Positions 1 to 12,555 of a stretch of DNA of 64,000 bases are shown here, in pieces (positions within the stretch are counted from its first letter, which is position 1; each line of letters opens with the position of its first letter). The position numbers were made by a program, and so were the translations under genes. The stretch spans positions 2,729,001 through 2,793,000 of the forward strand of contig JAQPZY010001684.1 in assembly GCA_029931535.1 (NCBI GenBank), in the 5' to 3' direction. This DNA comes from Margaritifera margaritifera (taxonomy: Eukaryota > Mollusca > Bivalvia > Unionida > Margaritiferidae). A model generated the notes under the pieces. It made no database searches. It had not been told where the DNA came from and saw only the letters and a list, made by a program, of their open reading frames with translations.

Positions 1-81
1 ATGCGAACACAGGGCGAATTTGATTTACACGAAAAAAAACCTCTAGTTTGCTCATCCTCACTCTTCTCTAGTAACATCAAG

Positions 82-99
82 TTTTTGTTGTTGTTGTTG

Positions 100-146
<47 letters not shown>
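82..146. repeat. TTG/TTA trinucleotide microsatellite
   Basis: A run of TTG triplets grades into a run of TTA triplets. It yields a poly-leucine chance frame and is not coding. Confidence 0.9.
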
Positions 147-147
<1 letters not shown>

Positions 148-360
148 CGTCTTTCCGTCACTTTCTTTTGTAAAGTAAGCACATTCGTATCTGTTTTTTC
201 GTAGTGAAAATTATATCCGGGATGTAAAGTTAGAAACGAAAATAATGCACTGCTACTGATGGCGCCGTTTGAAACCCGACCTCCTGGCAATGACATTGGT
301 ACCTAGGTCACGCCAAGCAGTATAGCGCTATAGTGCTGCTAGCTGGCGTCCAAACTTGTT

Positions 361-772
361 TGCCTTATTCATATATAATAGGTGCCTTATTCATATATAA
401 TAGGTGCCTTATTCATATATAATAGGTCTCTTATTCATATATAATAGGTGCCTTATTCATATATTATAGGTCCCTTATTCATATATAATAGGTCCCTTAT
501 TCATATATAATAGGTGCCTTATTCATATATAATAGGTGCCTTAATGATAGGTTCCTTATTCATATATAATAGGTCCCTTATTCATATATAATAGGTGCCT
601 TATTCATATATAATAGGTCCCTTATTCATATATAATAGGTGCCTTATTCATATATAATAGGTGCCTTATTCATATATAATAGGTCCCTTATTCATATATA
701 ATAGGTGCCTTATTCATATATAATAGGTCCCTTATTCATATATAATGTCCCTTATTCATATATAATAGGTCG
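361..772. repeat. 22-bp tandem repeat array
   Basis: The unit is close to TTATTCATATATAATAGG with a two-base spacer variant (tgcc or tccc), repeated about 18 times. One unit near 541-552 is truncated. Two alternating variants, GTGCC and GTCCC, recur through the array. Confidence 0.95.
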
Positions 773-897
773 CTTTCTAAACATGCAGTTACCTTCTATT
801 TTATTCTTTTCTTTTTTCTTTTTATGGGAGGCCAAGACCTCTTCTCAGTTTTGCTTCTTTGTGCCACAGGATAAATATTTACTGTGTTACTCGTGTC

Positions 898-901
<4 letters not shown>

Positions 902-976
<75 letters not shown>
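902..976. repeat. Compound GT/GA microsatellite
   Basis: A GT run is followed directly by a GA run. The Ser-Leu chance frame on the - strand is an artefact of it. Confidence 0.95.
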
Positions 977-977
<1 letters not shown>

Positions 978-1099
978 TCTGTGTATGTTCTTCATTGTTG
1001 CACTGAGGAAGACCTTGATTACACTCGAAACGTAGTGAAACTTTGTTATTTTGCCAGAGCCGTTTACCAACTTTGGTTTCATTTCATAGTACACATTTT

Positions 1100-2010
1100 T
1101 AAAAACTTTCTGGACTTAGACCATATTTTTTGACAAAAACCTGAGGTCGACAAATGAAATTTAATATGTCAATTTTTATTTATATGTAGATGACCTATCA
1201 AAATTTTCAGGACATTACAGAAAATGTTACATTTTGTGCACATTTTTAACATATTTTGGTGGACTAAGATTTGTTGACACAAATCATTTGAGTACGATTA
1301 AGCAGAAAACACCTGAGGTAGACAAATACAATTTGGTAGAACAATTTGTATCTATATGACCTGATCTAATTTTCAGGCCAGTACCGCATTTTTCAATTTT
1401 TAGGACATTTTTAAAATGCTTTTTTTGGTGTTTGGATTTGGTTTTACGGCACAACAACTCTTTTGAAGGATAATCATGCCGAGGCAAGTAGAGTAAAATG
1501 CCTTGACCAAGGACACACCACGGTAGCCTATTCGTAACACACCACGGTAGCCTATTCGTAACACACAACGGTAGCCTATTCGTAACGCACCACGGTAGCC
1601 TATCCGTAACACACAACGGTAGCCTATCCGTAACACACCACGTTAGCTTATTCGTAACACCACGGTAGCCTATCCGTAACACACCACGGTAGCCTATCTA
1701 TAACACACCACGGTACCCTCTCAGTAACCCATCACGGTACTCTCCGTATAACACACCACGGTAGCCTATCCGTAACCCACCACGGTAGCCTCTCCTTAAC
1801 CCACCACGGTAGCCTCTCCGTATAACACACCACGGTAGCCAATTCGTAACATTTTTAGACTTGGAGTAGACTTTTTTTGACGAAATCCTTGTTAGCAAGA
1901 TTGAGCAAAACATCAGTTCAGGTAGACAAATGAAATTCGGTATGCATGTCTGTATGCATATGTAGATGACCTGATTCGATTTTCAATGCAATTAATTAAA
2001 TATTTCATTT
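1100..2010. repeat. Degenerate direct repeats (three copies of a ~150-bp unit)
   Basis: Copies near 1110-1240, 1255-1395 and 1855-2005 share the phrases ggtagacaaatgaaatt and atgacctgat, followed by ttttcag. The 24-bp minisatellite at 1511-1850 sits between the second and third copies. Confidence 0.6.
1511..1850. repeat. 24-bp tandem repeat array
   Basis: The unit is about ACACACCACGGTAGCC plus TATTCGTA (or TATCCGTA), period 24, in some 14 imperfect copies. The long - strand frames with R-I-G-Y-R-G-V-L motifs are translations of this array, not genes. Confidence 0.92.
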
Positions 2011-2867
2011 TGTTTATAATTTTTTTTTATATCTTTTATATATTGCACTAAGATTTCTTTGGTCTGCATGTGGGTGGCATACGTGTTTCACAAGCAAAAA
2101 TCACATTGAGACCTGTAGCCCTTAACTTCATTTTTGTTACTTAACATAAAGCTCTGAAGTATGTTCCAATGTTTCTTCAATTCGTAGTAAAAGGCCCTTT
2201 CCACAAGATCAACATTTTGATTGATATACGTTTACCTAGTCATCAGACATAAAAATGCCAATAGCAGACCAGACTAGTGCCTAATCAGTGCATAAATATA
2301 CTGAATACACTCTTTTAACTCCTTCACAATATGGGCCTTCCCCCGAATCATCGCCTTTTAACAACCATTTTATCACTCAAAGGCGGTCTTGCGGTCAGAC
2401 TATTATCAATGTATTGATTATTCAGAGTTGTATTAGTTTGCTACGTAAAATTCAGTATTAAGTGTATATTCACAGATTTTATTATTGATGTTGAAAGGAT
2501 ATGAAGAATTGTGTGCGATTTTGTTGTTAGCAAATTGGAAAAGTTGAGACTAGTAGTTCCGTCGGCTGCATCCTATTGATTTCTGATAACATCCATAATC
2601 CTTATCTCTAACTTATGTTCATAAACATTCAAATGTAGAAAGTGCAGTTCTAGTATTATCCGCTATTGCAAAAGTCTTGCTGACAGATGAATTTCGATAT
2701 CCTTCCTATATTGCTGTCAATACATTTCCCTAGGAAAAACATGTTGATATGCTTTTATATTTTTACTCTTTAGCTTTAGCAAACTTATGACATCTAAATG
2801 CTGTATCAATTCAAACTCTGTGTTCAAGTAAAGTTAAACACTGTAGGGATCATACACGTTTTGCTGT

Positions 2868-2990
2868 GGGAAAAGTTTGAACCCAAAGGGTCAAAGTCAA
2901 ACGTTTGTCAGAGCACCAGGGAAAAGTTTGAACCCGAAGGGTCAAAGTCAAACCTTTGTCAGAGCACCATGGAAACGTTTAAAACCCTAA
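2868..2990. repeat. 51-bp tandem duplication
   Basis: Two near-identical 51-base units begin at 2868 and 2919 (GGGAAAAGTTTGAACCC start), followed by a degraded partial third. It lies in otherwise featureless DNA. Confidence 0.85.
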
Positions 2991-3448
2991 TGTTAAATGT
3001 CAAAACATTTCCACGCAGCAAGCTGTGTATTTTTTGCATTCTTACATGATCAATTATTAAATACATAAATTATATACCGAATACGTACTTTTTTAAAAAA
3101 CCAGTTGAAAAAAATGTACTTAAGCATCACGTGCACTTCTGATGTTTTAGCACGCATGAAGTCACAAAACTGCACATGTCAAGCCAGTAAAACCAGACTG
3201 ATTATGAATAATATCTTGACGTCGTTCTACATCGAGTTTTTAAAAAAACTCGCTGGTTCAGATGATAGGGGTGGGTGGGTAGGTCATTTAAGTGTAAACA
3301 AGCGGATCCGAGTACCAAGATATGACCAAAGACTGTAGATAGGCGATCATTAACAATGAAATGCACTACATCTTCCAGTTGTCATGAAGATCATTGATGG
3401 TGAGAACTGTAAAAAAAATGAGATTGAAAATTACAAATAGGTATCACC

Positions 3449-3476
3449 CCCCCCACACACACACACACACACACAC
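3449..3476. repeat. C-run and CA microsatellite
   Basis: A short poly-C tract is followed by CA repeats. Confidence 0.85.
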
Positions 3477-3622
3477 AAACACTCACCTGCTCTCCCTTTC
3501 ACCATACAAGTGAGGCTTGTATAGGAGGCAAAGGGACGGGGAGTCATATGGTCCATACCCCTTTGCTCATACTTTTCCATGTTCCTTTTACACATACAAT
3601 ACAAGCTTAACATATCTTACTC

Positions 3623-3628
<6 letters not shown>

Positions 3629-3698
<70 letters not shown>
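3629..3698. repeat. GA microsatellite
   Basis: An uninterrupted GA run of about 70 bases. The Glu-Arg and Ser-Leu frames here are artefacts. Confidence 0.95.
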
Positions 3699-3700
<2 letters not shown>

Positions 3701-4128
3701 TTAAACTTGAGGAGTAATAAATCTTCATAATTGACTGCAGTCTGTAATGCGTTCAGTTCGATTGTCTTTTTTGCTCTATAGCTTGGCATTATATTATAGC
3801 CCTGGTTTTTCCTGAGTTCGAACACAAAACTTAGGGTTTCCAATTCAGCTCATACTATTTACAATTTCCAGTGGAAAAATATACTGTAGAGGAAGAAAAT
3901 GTATGATATGAAGAACAAAGTCCTTCCCATGCAGGTTTAACAAGTCTGGGTGGTCAAAATATCCATTAGAGACAGTTTCATATGAAAATTTGTAATTATC
4001 GTTCCCTGATTTAAAATGTTAATTTTAGGTATATATAATTAATTTTTGTTTTCATATGCCCTCGAATCCTAAAGTTAAGGGAGTAGTCAGGGTTAGCAGG
4101 GTGGAGGCGCTTATGTTATATGAAATTG

Positions 4129-4325
4129 GAGGAGCCGCGGTAACTCAGTCGGTAGAGTGTCAGACACGTAATCCAATGGTCGCGGGTTTGATATCCGCCC
4201 AGGCCTCCCAGGGTCGGCTGCCTCATTGTCGTTGGAAAAGGCCATTAGCTCCCATTTCTTCGGCATGATATAGCCAATAATGTGTTAAAAGTGCCGTTAA
4301 AACCAACAAACACAAACACAAACAC
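4129..4325 (+). mobile_element. tRNA-derived SINE
   Basis: A tRNA-like head runs from 4131 to about 4208 (ggagccgcgg start). An A-box-like segment TAACTCAGTCGGTAG lies at 4141 and a B-box-like segment GGGTTTGATATCC at 4184-4196. Then come a tRNA-unrelated body, the tail motif GTGCCGTTAA at 4291 and a simple caaacaca tail. The same GTGCCGTTAAA motif ends a LINE fragment at 25890, which fits a SINE borrowing its partner LINE's 3' end. The cloverleaf is degenerate, so this is not a functional tRNA gene. Confidence 0.8.
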
Positions 4326-4809
4326 TAAAAATTAGATGATATTGCATAGACAATTCGAGACGTCCCCAACACCGTTACACGATTATCATTAGCGTGAGAC
4401 GTTTTATTGTACCCTACTCGTGCAAAACGCACGATAAATTCCACTATACAAAAATCACACCCTTCCCTAAATTACACTGTCCTCACCCCCTTTATAAATA
4501 CTCACTAGTCCCGAAAGTTCAACTCTCTTTTTCAGTGAAAGACCACTGTGAACAGAGCAATGATTTTCTCAAATACTTCACCAAAAACACCTAGCGGCTC
4601 CATATTTCAATCAAACAGTTTTCCATTCTAAACCAGTCTTTCTCGAGTATGTAACTGATTGTCAACGATGCTTACACAGTAGTATTACAGTCGTAATCTC
4701 AAAACACAGAAGGCATTCAATCACCACCACCCATCAATCACCACCAACAAATTTTGTGCTAATTATGCACAGTACCGCATATAGTTTCTTATAAGTCGAG
4801 TACAACTAC

Positions 4810-4968
4810 AACTGCAAACAACATAGACCCAAATCTGCCATCGCATAATGTGCCGGGAGATGAGGGTCTTTGCTGCTTGTTTTACTGATTATTCCTAACA
4901 AACTGCATTGACCCAGATCTACCGGTGCATTATGCGATGGCGGATATGGGTCTTTGTAGTTTGCAGTT
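4810..4968. mobile_element. Foldback (long inverted repeat) element
   Basis: Arms 4810-4884 and 4894-4968 are near reverse complements. Both start AACTGCAAAC and run through gaccca, then a ctgccatcgcataatg-like core, with a loop of about 10 bases. Each arm contains a further imperfect palindrome around gaccc...gggtc. A relative lies at 63823-63950. Confidence 0.75.
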
Positions 4969-6717
4969 AGACGAGACTTATAAGCGAGTATATAGACGCA
5001 TTTGTCGTCCATTTTATTCAAGAAAGAAAATTCCAAGTCCTTTGTAATTTTTTAATACTGACCGCCTAAAATTATCGCAGAATTTTACATAAAAGCAATT
5101 ATCGCCGCTAAAAGAAATGGATAACGGATAATGTCAAAGTTTAACCGTCTAGATAGTAGTGATGGCTAGAACGCTAAATATGGTCAAGAAGACTCTTTAA
5201 AATTTACTCTCTTTCTTTAATTACAGTCAATAAATTTAACACAAAGGTATATCTTTATCAGGTCCATTCTACATCATTGTTCGAAATAATGTTTAAAATT
5301 TTTGTACGAGTTCTTCTACTTCATTGCCTCGGTGAATAGTAAATATGACACAGATCAATTATCTTTTGTTGGTTTTGCTTGTAAGGTTATTTGTGACCAG
5401 AGTTGTTCATACTTTTACACTGTCGTAAGACATAAAATTCGCATAGCAGGCCGTACTGCATTCAGAACTCCTTATTTTTTTTTTGCAGAGGCCATTTCTT
5501 CTGACAAAAAGAAAGAACCGAGATGGTCCGATTAGATCGCATAGCTTCGAAGAATTGGTTACATTAGGTTACTTCTGAATTATATGTGGGAGAGTATGGG
5601 CCTTAACAACCACTTATTGCTCGAAGGCGGGCCTGTTATCCCTTTCTTACCAAATAATCGATATATGGATGCTTTATGGCTCTATTTCTATAGTGAGTGT
5701 GATGTTATGGCATTTTCAGGGAGAAAGGGAGTTAAGGCCAGTACTAGTATCTGATATATCTTTATGTCAGTTAGTTCTTTACTTGCAAGTTTTCTACAGA
5801 AATATACTATAGGTATGCGCGATATTGTGGCAACTCGTTTTGCTTTACTTCCACCAACCATTACTTTTAGAAATGGCATAGTCCATTATCGAGTTGGACT
5901 AAGCGTAGCATCGGCTGCGCTTGTCAAACAAGAAATGTTTGCAACTCCTGACGACCGTCGTTTCCAACATGGTTACAAAAAGGCCTTATGGAGATAGTAA
6001 AAGTCTCGGGTAAAAGCCATGACCAGGACAATGGGCACACATCTGCGTAAAAATTTACTACAGAGTTTGCAAGTATGCATATTGGCTGTTGAAATTAACT
6101 ACTACTACATGCTGTCTGCTTCGTAGTGCAGAAATATCATAACCAAGATAATGCAAAATCTCAATTTGAGGACAAATTTTGAGAATTTTAGTGAAACCGG
6201 AGCCAGATCATGTAAGAATGAGTAAAAATATTACATTACATAGATTGTCACTGTGATCATTAAGGCGACTTCAAATACTGTGTAATTATTTTAGCTTGTT
6301 TCTGATAGAGACTCTAGCGTACAAGCGCACTGTTAAAATAGTGAAAAGGATGTGCTGTGTCTCATTAAGGCAAATGAAAACGCTACAGTCAATTCAAATC
6401 GACATTAACACATCTCATTATTAAAACAAAATTCCTACACTGACAGCGTCCAACCGCTATAAAGTACTTGTTTTTGAATTTCGGTATTAAGTCAAGTGCT
6501 TTTGGAAAAAAATCGAAATTATAGTACTAGTATCATTTATTTTCGAGGGGCTCAATTTTCGTGGTTTTGTAACAAAATACATTTTTGTGGGTACTTATTC
6601 GTGGTTTGCCTGTCAAAGTTTGCATATTAGTAGGTATTTAATTTCGTGGTTTAACCTGTACAAATAATACAAAAAATTAAAACTATGCCGACGCAAACGG
6701 CGGTCACTTGAATGTTT

Positions 6718-6945
6718 AAAACAATACTACCACGTGTATGAGCACAAATCAAAGGCCTGACAAGTTCAATACTGACATCGTGTTTTCGTCCGAGTGAATA
6801 ACATCAATGGAAGCCGACCCAGCCAACAACACTAAAACAATACTACAACCTCTATGAGCACAAATAAAACACCTGTCAAGATCAATCACTTAGACCATGT
6901 TTTCGTCTGAGTGCTCAATATCAAAGGAAGCCGACGCCACAAAAG
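6718..6945. repeat. 116-bp tandem duplication inside the 6.5-8.1 kb element
   Basis: Two copies start with AAAACAATACTAC at 6718 and 6834. They share caaggt-like, gttttcgtc and aaggaagccgac segments. Confidence 0.75.
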
Positions 6946-7650
6946 TGCGAAGATGCTAACTAAATTGGAAAGACAATATAATCACTCCTTTGTTTGTTCC
7001 TGCCTCGTGTACAGACAAACTTCAACCACTAAACTTGACAATAAATAAAAAGTATAAAGAATAATTAAAACCACACTTCCACAACTGATATACTAAACAG
7101 ATCATGGAGGCCATCACGGAAAAACAAGATGTTACTGGTGACGATCAGTGCACTGTATTAGTGAACCTTGCAACCTCACTAATCAAGTAAATTCACTCTG
7201 AATAGATAATTGCAGCTCACACGACAGTGAGTGAATGATCGGACTTAATTATCAGTGGTTTTGAGAAAGCTGGACTTGTTTAATTCTGCAATTTGGCGAT
7301 TATTTACCTGACAAGTATTTGTTTGTACCAGGAGACTTGATTGATACGATGTTGATACGGTGGCTTTGTGGGAAAATCAGTGAAGTGTGAGCTTTAATAC
7401 TCTGCTGTAATTAGTGTATATACATAGTGTTTCATAAATAATAGTGATTCAAGCAATAGTTCTAGACTATTTTACAGGCTAGTTGTTCTTTTGGATTAAA
7501 AATGCATGGATAAAATGCAATGTGCTTTCAGGAGGATTTAAATTTGTCAACAACAGTTGTACTCGGATGAAGGATCAATTTGAATAAGTATTGAATTTAA
7601 TTTTCATATACTATTATTTTTTATTATTCTTTCTTTCATTTTCAGTATTA

Positions 7651-7826
7651 CTAGTGGCGTAGCGAGGCAAAGTGCCGTCCAGGGTCAACTACCAAAATTA
7701 CGCGCCCACTCCATTCGTATTATTTATGATATATACGGTACTCTCACCAAATTGCCGCCCCCTAGAAAGTGCCGCCCGGGGCCACCGCCCCCTTCGCCCC
7801 CCCCCCCCCTGCTACGCCACTGAGTG
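7651..7826. mobile_element. GC-rich MITE nested in the larger element
   Basis: The inverted ends are ACTAGTGGCGTAGCGAGG at the left and GCTACGCCACTGAGT at the right, giving a shared AGTGGCGTAGC terminus. The interior is unusually GC-rich with a poly-C tract. CAGTGGCGTAGC-type ends are common among hAT-like and other MITEs in animals. The superfamily is not settled. Confidence 0.65.
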
Positions 7827-8435
7827 TTTGAATACCTTATGCCTTTTCTGGTTTCTTTCTATCCTTATCTCACATATCGATTTAAGGCAGTGAGTGAAAA
7901 TTACAGCTACCGGATACCTTATCGATACGTGTGCATTGAAACAATATAAAATGCTTTACAATTCTTTTTTCAAAGGGTTGAAAATAAAACAAACACGTGT
8001 AAAAGCTAATATTTTATTACCAGATTACAGTATTGAAGTTGATTAAACCACGAAAATTTATCCCCAACGAAAATTTCTGATACTACAGTATATTATTTTG
8101 AAGTTTACGTTATACAAAATAAATAAATAAATAAACACTGGCTCATTAACTGATTCGATTCTACTAAAATGGCATAGAGCTAATTTGTAATTACAGCTGT
8201 AGTCTCGAATGTCTGAAAACTTTTGTCAGTATTTTCTAGACTGCCTATAAAATCGCGCTCTATTTAAATTTCATTTAGCATAAGTAAAACATAACAGTTA
8301 CGTATTAAAAAAGCAAAAAGCACCCTCTTTTTGTCGCAACGGAATATTCATTCCAAACCTTAATGACATATTTATTTAAATAACAAATCACAAATATATT
8401 GTATGAGAATTAGAAGAAATGAGATTTCATATCAG

Positions 8436-8458
8436 AGAGAGAGAGAGAGAGAGAGAGA
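8436..8458. repeat. GA microsatellite
   Basis: A short GA run of about 23 bases. Confidence 0.85.
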
Positions 8459-8459
8459 T

Positions 8460-10906
8460 GTTATCAATCACATCTTTTATTTTTTAATCTCTGAAAGATT
8501 GCGATGTATATTTTTATTGTCTTTCTGTCCGTGATCAGGTGAGTGATTTTCTCAATCTCTTCTTTTATCATTTAACGTAAGAACTCGAAGCTTATGTTGT
8601 ATGTTTACGATTAATGTAGGAAATGTTCAGCGCCATGAAGCAGATGAAAATGACTGATTGTTGGGGGTGGGGGTGTTCAGTCTGTATGACAGGAAGCAAA
8701 TTTCACCTTTTGGTAATTACTCCTTGGTTACAACAAGGTAACATTGTTTCAAAGTTTGTCATGAGAATTTAGAGCCTTAATCTTAGATATGAAAACCTCG
8801 CAAGACGACAGACAAGTATGTATTCTATAAAGGAACATGAAGTATCAGCTGAAAAGAATTTTCACCAAGAACGAAAAATAAATAAATAAATAAACATACT
8901 TATTAAAATTTCTTTTTAAATATATTCGAAATAAGAAGAAATATTTTTGAGAACATGCATTAAATCAGTTCATGATTTATGCAATTGAAGTTCTCGTTTC
9001 ACACAAAAATGTTTTCACTGATAAGCCACCTCATGTTATGGGTTACGAAAGTTTGGTCCGAACAAGCTTTTTCTTTATTTATAGTCAGACCGCCAAAACG
9101 TATCCCAGATTACAAATGATAAGTTAAAGATGATCCATCTCTTTTTCCACTGAATTTTGTCTCATATCACACCTGAAAGGTCTTGAGTGCTGAAAATACT
9201 GCTTAAAAAGTCCAATTAACTTGTTTTCCTTTCAAGACAAGAAACTTCTTTTGTTGACTGTAACAATGTTAGAGGAGATGATTAATGTATCGATTAGATT
9301 TTGTCAACACGTCTGAAAAGAAAACAGTTCAAAATGTGATTGGAAATTTATTTATTAAAACATTACTGTTGACTCGAATACTTAATATTTTAGTCCCCAA
9401 TAATACATAATTCGCGACAAATACAAAAACAACTGAGGGATTATGTGTCTCCATTCATGAAGGTGTGCAAAACCATTCCACTCGCGTGTTAACTCGATGC
9501 ACTGTATTCGAGCTTTTTTTCCCCATAACGCAGTTTTATTTAAAAGATCCATTAATGTAATGGAATGGCTAGCGAATATTAAAATAAAATAAAAATACTG
9601 CTCTACGTATTTTACTTAAGAGGTGATTATTTTGGTTAAAGAACAATGCTCTTCCTCTTTCTATGACTTGGCATCGAAGATAAGGTATTTCTCTCTAACT
9701 GTTTGTCACTCTCTTTGATATATGAAATAAATCCATTTGATTAAACAGAGATATATGCGGCGTTTCGCACCCCCGATGTAAATGATCACACACATACACA
9801 TACACAAATCCCCTTGGATCAGATTGGTCCCAACAATAAGGATAATCTCCACCTTTTGACTTCAGGTTCAATAATCGTCGTGGGAAATGAGATAAGGGGT
9901 TATAAGTTGCTGGTAATTGTGTCTCAAGTATTAATGCTATCAATAAAAGTGTGAAATATTGCTTTCTGATGTGTTCTAAATACCCCTGAAGCGAGTTTAG
10001 ATCTGGGTGAAAGTTCTAAGCTGCATATATGGCAACTGTAGTAAGAGATAACGAACTCAAATGTATTACAGACACACTATGAGACATTTTTTAAAAATCA
10101 TTTAGAAGCAACGTAAGTTTCTATACTTAAAATGACCTCTTTTTCTGCGTATATCTTTGAAAACTTCGACGTAAATAATTGTTTCTCAGAAATGGGTTTT
10201 GTTTTCTGGAATGAGTATGAAGCGCATTCTGCGAGATGTCTTTATTCTTTAAACAATGCATTTTTTATTTGTTTCATAGAAGTACAAGGACGTGGTGGGG
10301 GGAGGGGGGTATTTTCTATCTTGTGCATTAGGGTATTAGTGCTTTCATGATTGACATAGATGGCATCACAGGCAATGGATGGAAAAAGTATGCAAACTGT
10401 GAAGAGCAGTGGTGAATTAAGCTCAATAATTCAAAAACTGAGCAATTTTCACATATCTGTTATCTTGTTGTCAAAAAAGAATGTTTTATCATTATTTCAA
10501 TCCATTAAAGAATCGGAAAATTTAAAATTTCAATGGTTTTGATAAACTTGAGCAATAACAACTATTGTACACAATGAGTCTATGTAATTCTGCCACCCAG
10601 GGTCGGATCCGAATTACGGCATGTCTTTTTTTCTCAAATACACTCAAATATACCCATGCAATACATCTAACAAGGTACATGTATATAGGTAGAATAGTTT
10701 TTAATCGATAATTGATGATTGTAAATACTTTAAGCCTCCACTTTCTCTGTTATTGGCTGCGTACGGGTTACTAGAAATACCGAAATAGGCTCAATAAACC
10801 GAAATACACAAGTATTTACATTTTCCGTGTATATATCACACTCTACACACGGAAATTTTTATTTGCAGTTGTTTGAATACTAATAAAAAGCAAAATAAAA
10901 TTTGAT
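8460..10906. other. No gene recognised
   Basis: About 2.4 kb of AT-rich DNA with only short chance frames on both strands, a brief aaat/taaa run near 8877-8895 and a G-run near 10294-10308. Nothing else is supportable. Confidence 0.5.
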
Positions 10907-10910
10907 TTAA

Positions 10911-12551
10911 GGGCTATTGGTAATGCACAATTCAGTACAGGTGGGTGGGGGATGATACTCTGATTGTGAGGAAATGGCTAAACAATTATGGTAATAGGGA
11001 TGTCCCATTTCTTTCAGTAAATATCCTGTAACATTTAGCAGTGAGTGTGTGAAAGAATAACTTATAATAAAAACAATTCCATACATTTTTGTTCACAGAT
11101 TTTGATGCAGTGTACAGCAATATGGAGTCTGTATGCAGTGAAAAAGAAATGTCACTGACACTTATGAATAATCCATTTAGTGGCAAGGAGAAGTGGATTT
11201 AGTATAAAACTTGCAAAAATTGAACATGAGCTGTTTTTCTGCGCATACTGTTTGCAAATGGATTTTTGTCAGTCCTGAACAAATTTGACAGTAGTTCCTA
11301 AAAAAAAGGCAGGGAGGCATGTACTGGCCGTATGCAGCATTTTATGATGAAGACAATGACCCAATTGTACATGTATTTTGGTAATAATATTAATGACACA
11401 ATTTTCAGTCCCAAAAATTATGATGATCCCCAAAATGAACAGTCTGGAATATTTTTATATTCTCCGCTCTTTTGTACATATGCGTGGCTTATTCGACACA
11501 CCATACAATCCACTGTAGAAAAGCACGTGTATATGTGTATATGTATTCATGTCATATTCACCGTCACTAAGCATGTTGCACTATACTTAGTTTTACATTC
11601 ACGATTATTGACAATCGTAACATCCAAGAGAATTGAACGAAGTACCTTCTTCTACAGAATGCAACTGCTCATATATCTTATCTGATCAGTTTGTAATTTT
11701 GTTACAATTTGTCTTTTTCTTAATTTGAACCACACTCTGGCATTACGGGAAGTGCCTTCTCACACACTAACGGAAACACATACTACAACTATAATAGTCC
11801 TCATACTTACGAGCAAATTCAATATATATCCCATTCATGCATACATATAAGGTTAATTTATGATAATTAGCTAATATCAAGTACTTTTCATTATCTTTAG
11901 ACGAGTATTAAGAACTAAGGACTGTTAATACCCGAAGATATAAACTTCGGCGGATTAATAATTACATAACTACATGCGGTGAAAGAGAGGAAAAGAAGTA
12001 AAATGTAAACAAGCAAATAAGTAATTTCATAGTATGTATTTCAGCAATGTTTAGGAATTGTCTTCGCTATTAACCGTACCGACCACAACTGTACTTTCAG
12101 TATGAAAAGTTTGATAGCCAACGGGTTACAGGTATGCGTGTAATATGACTCTCAATCATGGGACCGGGTTGACTGGAAGAAGACCAATATGGCAGCCCCC
12201 ATTACATGGCATCGTGATGTTTACTACATGCACTGTACACAAGGCTCAGTGTATATGTAAAATGTAATGCTCGTTGCATCTTGCTTAGTCTTCATGCAAC
12301 ACGTAAATTACAATGCAATAGCTCAATACTATCTCAATGCCATGATCTATTGCGCGTAAAATGGAATATCAAATTGTATATATTAGCTCTTATGAATATC
12401 TTTTCCGCAAAACAGATTGTACCTGCACATTTAAATTAGAGTTTTTTTAAGTTAATAATTTATAACTTTTAACTTACTACGTACTATATGTGATATATGG
12501 CTATACCACACCCACCCACCCTGTTAAGCCTATTTGCATTACCAATAGCCC
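10911..12551. mobile_element. TTAA-flanked DNA transposon remnant with ~45-bp TIRs
   Basis: TTAA tetranucleotides at 10907-10910 and 12552-12555 flank matching inverted ends. Both begin GGGCTATTGGTAATGCA (17 bases identical), followed by a diverged stretch and a GGTGGGTGGG run. TTAA duplication is the mark of piggyBac-type insertion, but the GGGC terminus is not the usual CCCT/CCYT. The interior (1641 bases in total with the ends) has one 117-codon frame at 11332-11685 that resembles nothing I know. Confidence 0.65.
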
Positions 12552-12555
12552 TTAA

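Larger units (their letters stand above)
6520..8093. mobile_element. Non-autonomous DNA transposon with ~45-bp terminal inverted repeats
   Basis: The left end (6521-6567) and right end (8045-8093) share the TIR pattern tagtatca, an ATTTTCG block, ggggataa or ggggctca, then ATTTTCGTGGTTT. The interior has a 116-bp tandem duplication (6718-6939) and a nested GC-rich MITE at 7651-7824. No transposase frame is visible. The superfamily is unassigned. Confidence 0.6.

Noticed and set aside
321..332. TATAGCGCTATA palindrome as a regulatory site
   Set aside because: A single 12-base palindrome without repetition or gene context is expected by chance in a window this size.
361..772. CRISPR-like array
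   Set aside because: Units are contiguous and near-identical with no unique spacers; the genome is an animal's. It is an ordinary minisatellite.
1284..1913. - strand frames with R-I-G-Y-R-G-V-L repeats
   Set aside because: Translation of the 24-bp tandem array; no independent coding evidence.
4131..4208. tRNA gene
   Set aside because: A- and B-boxes are present but the stems are degenerate and a SINE body and tail follow, so it is called a SINE.
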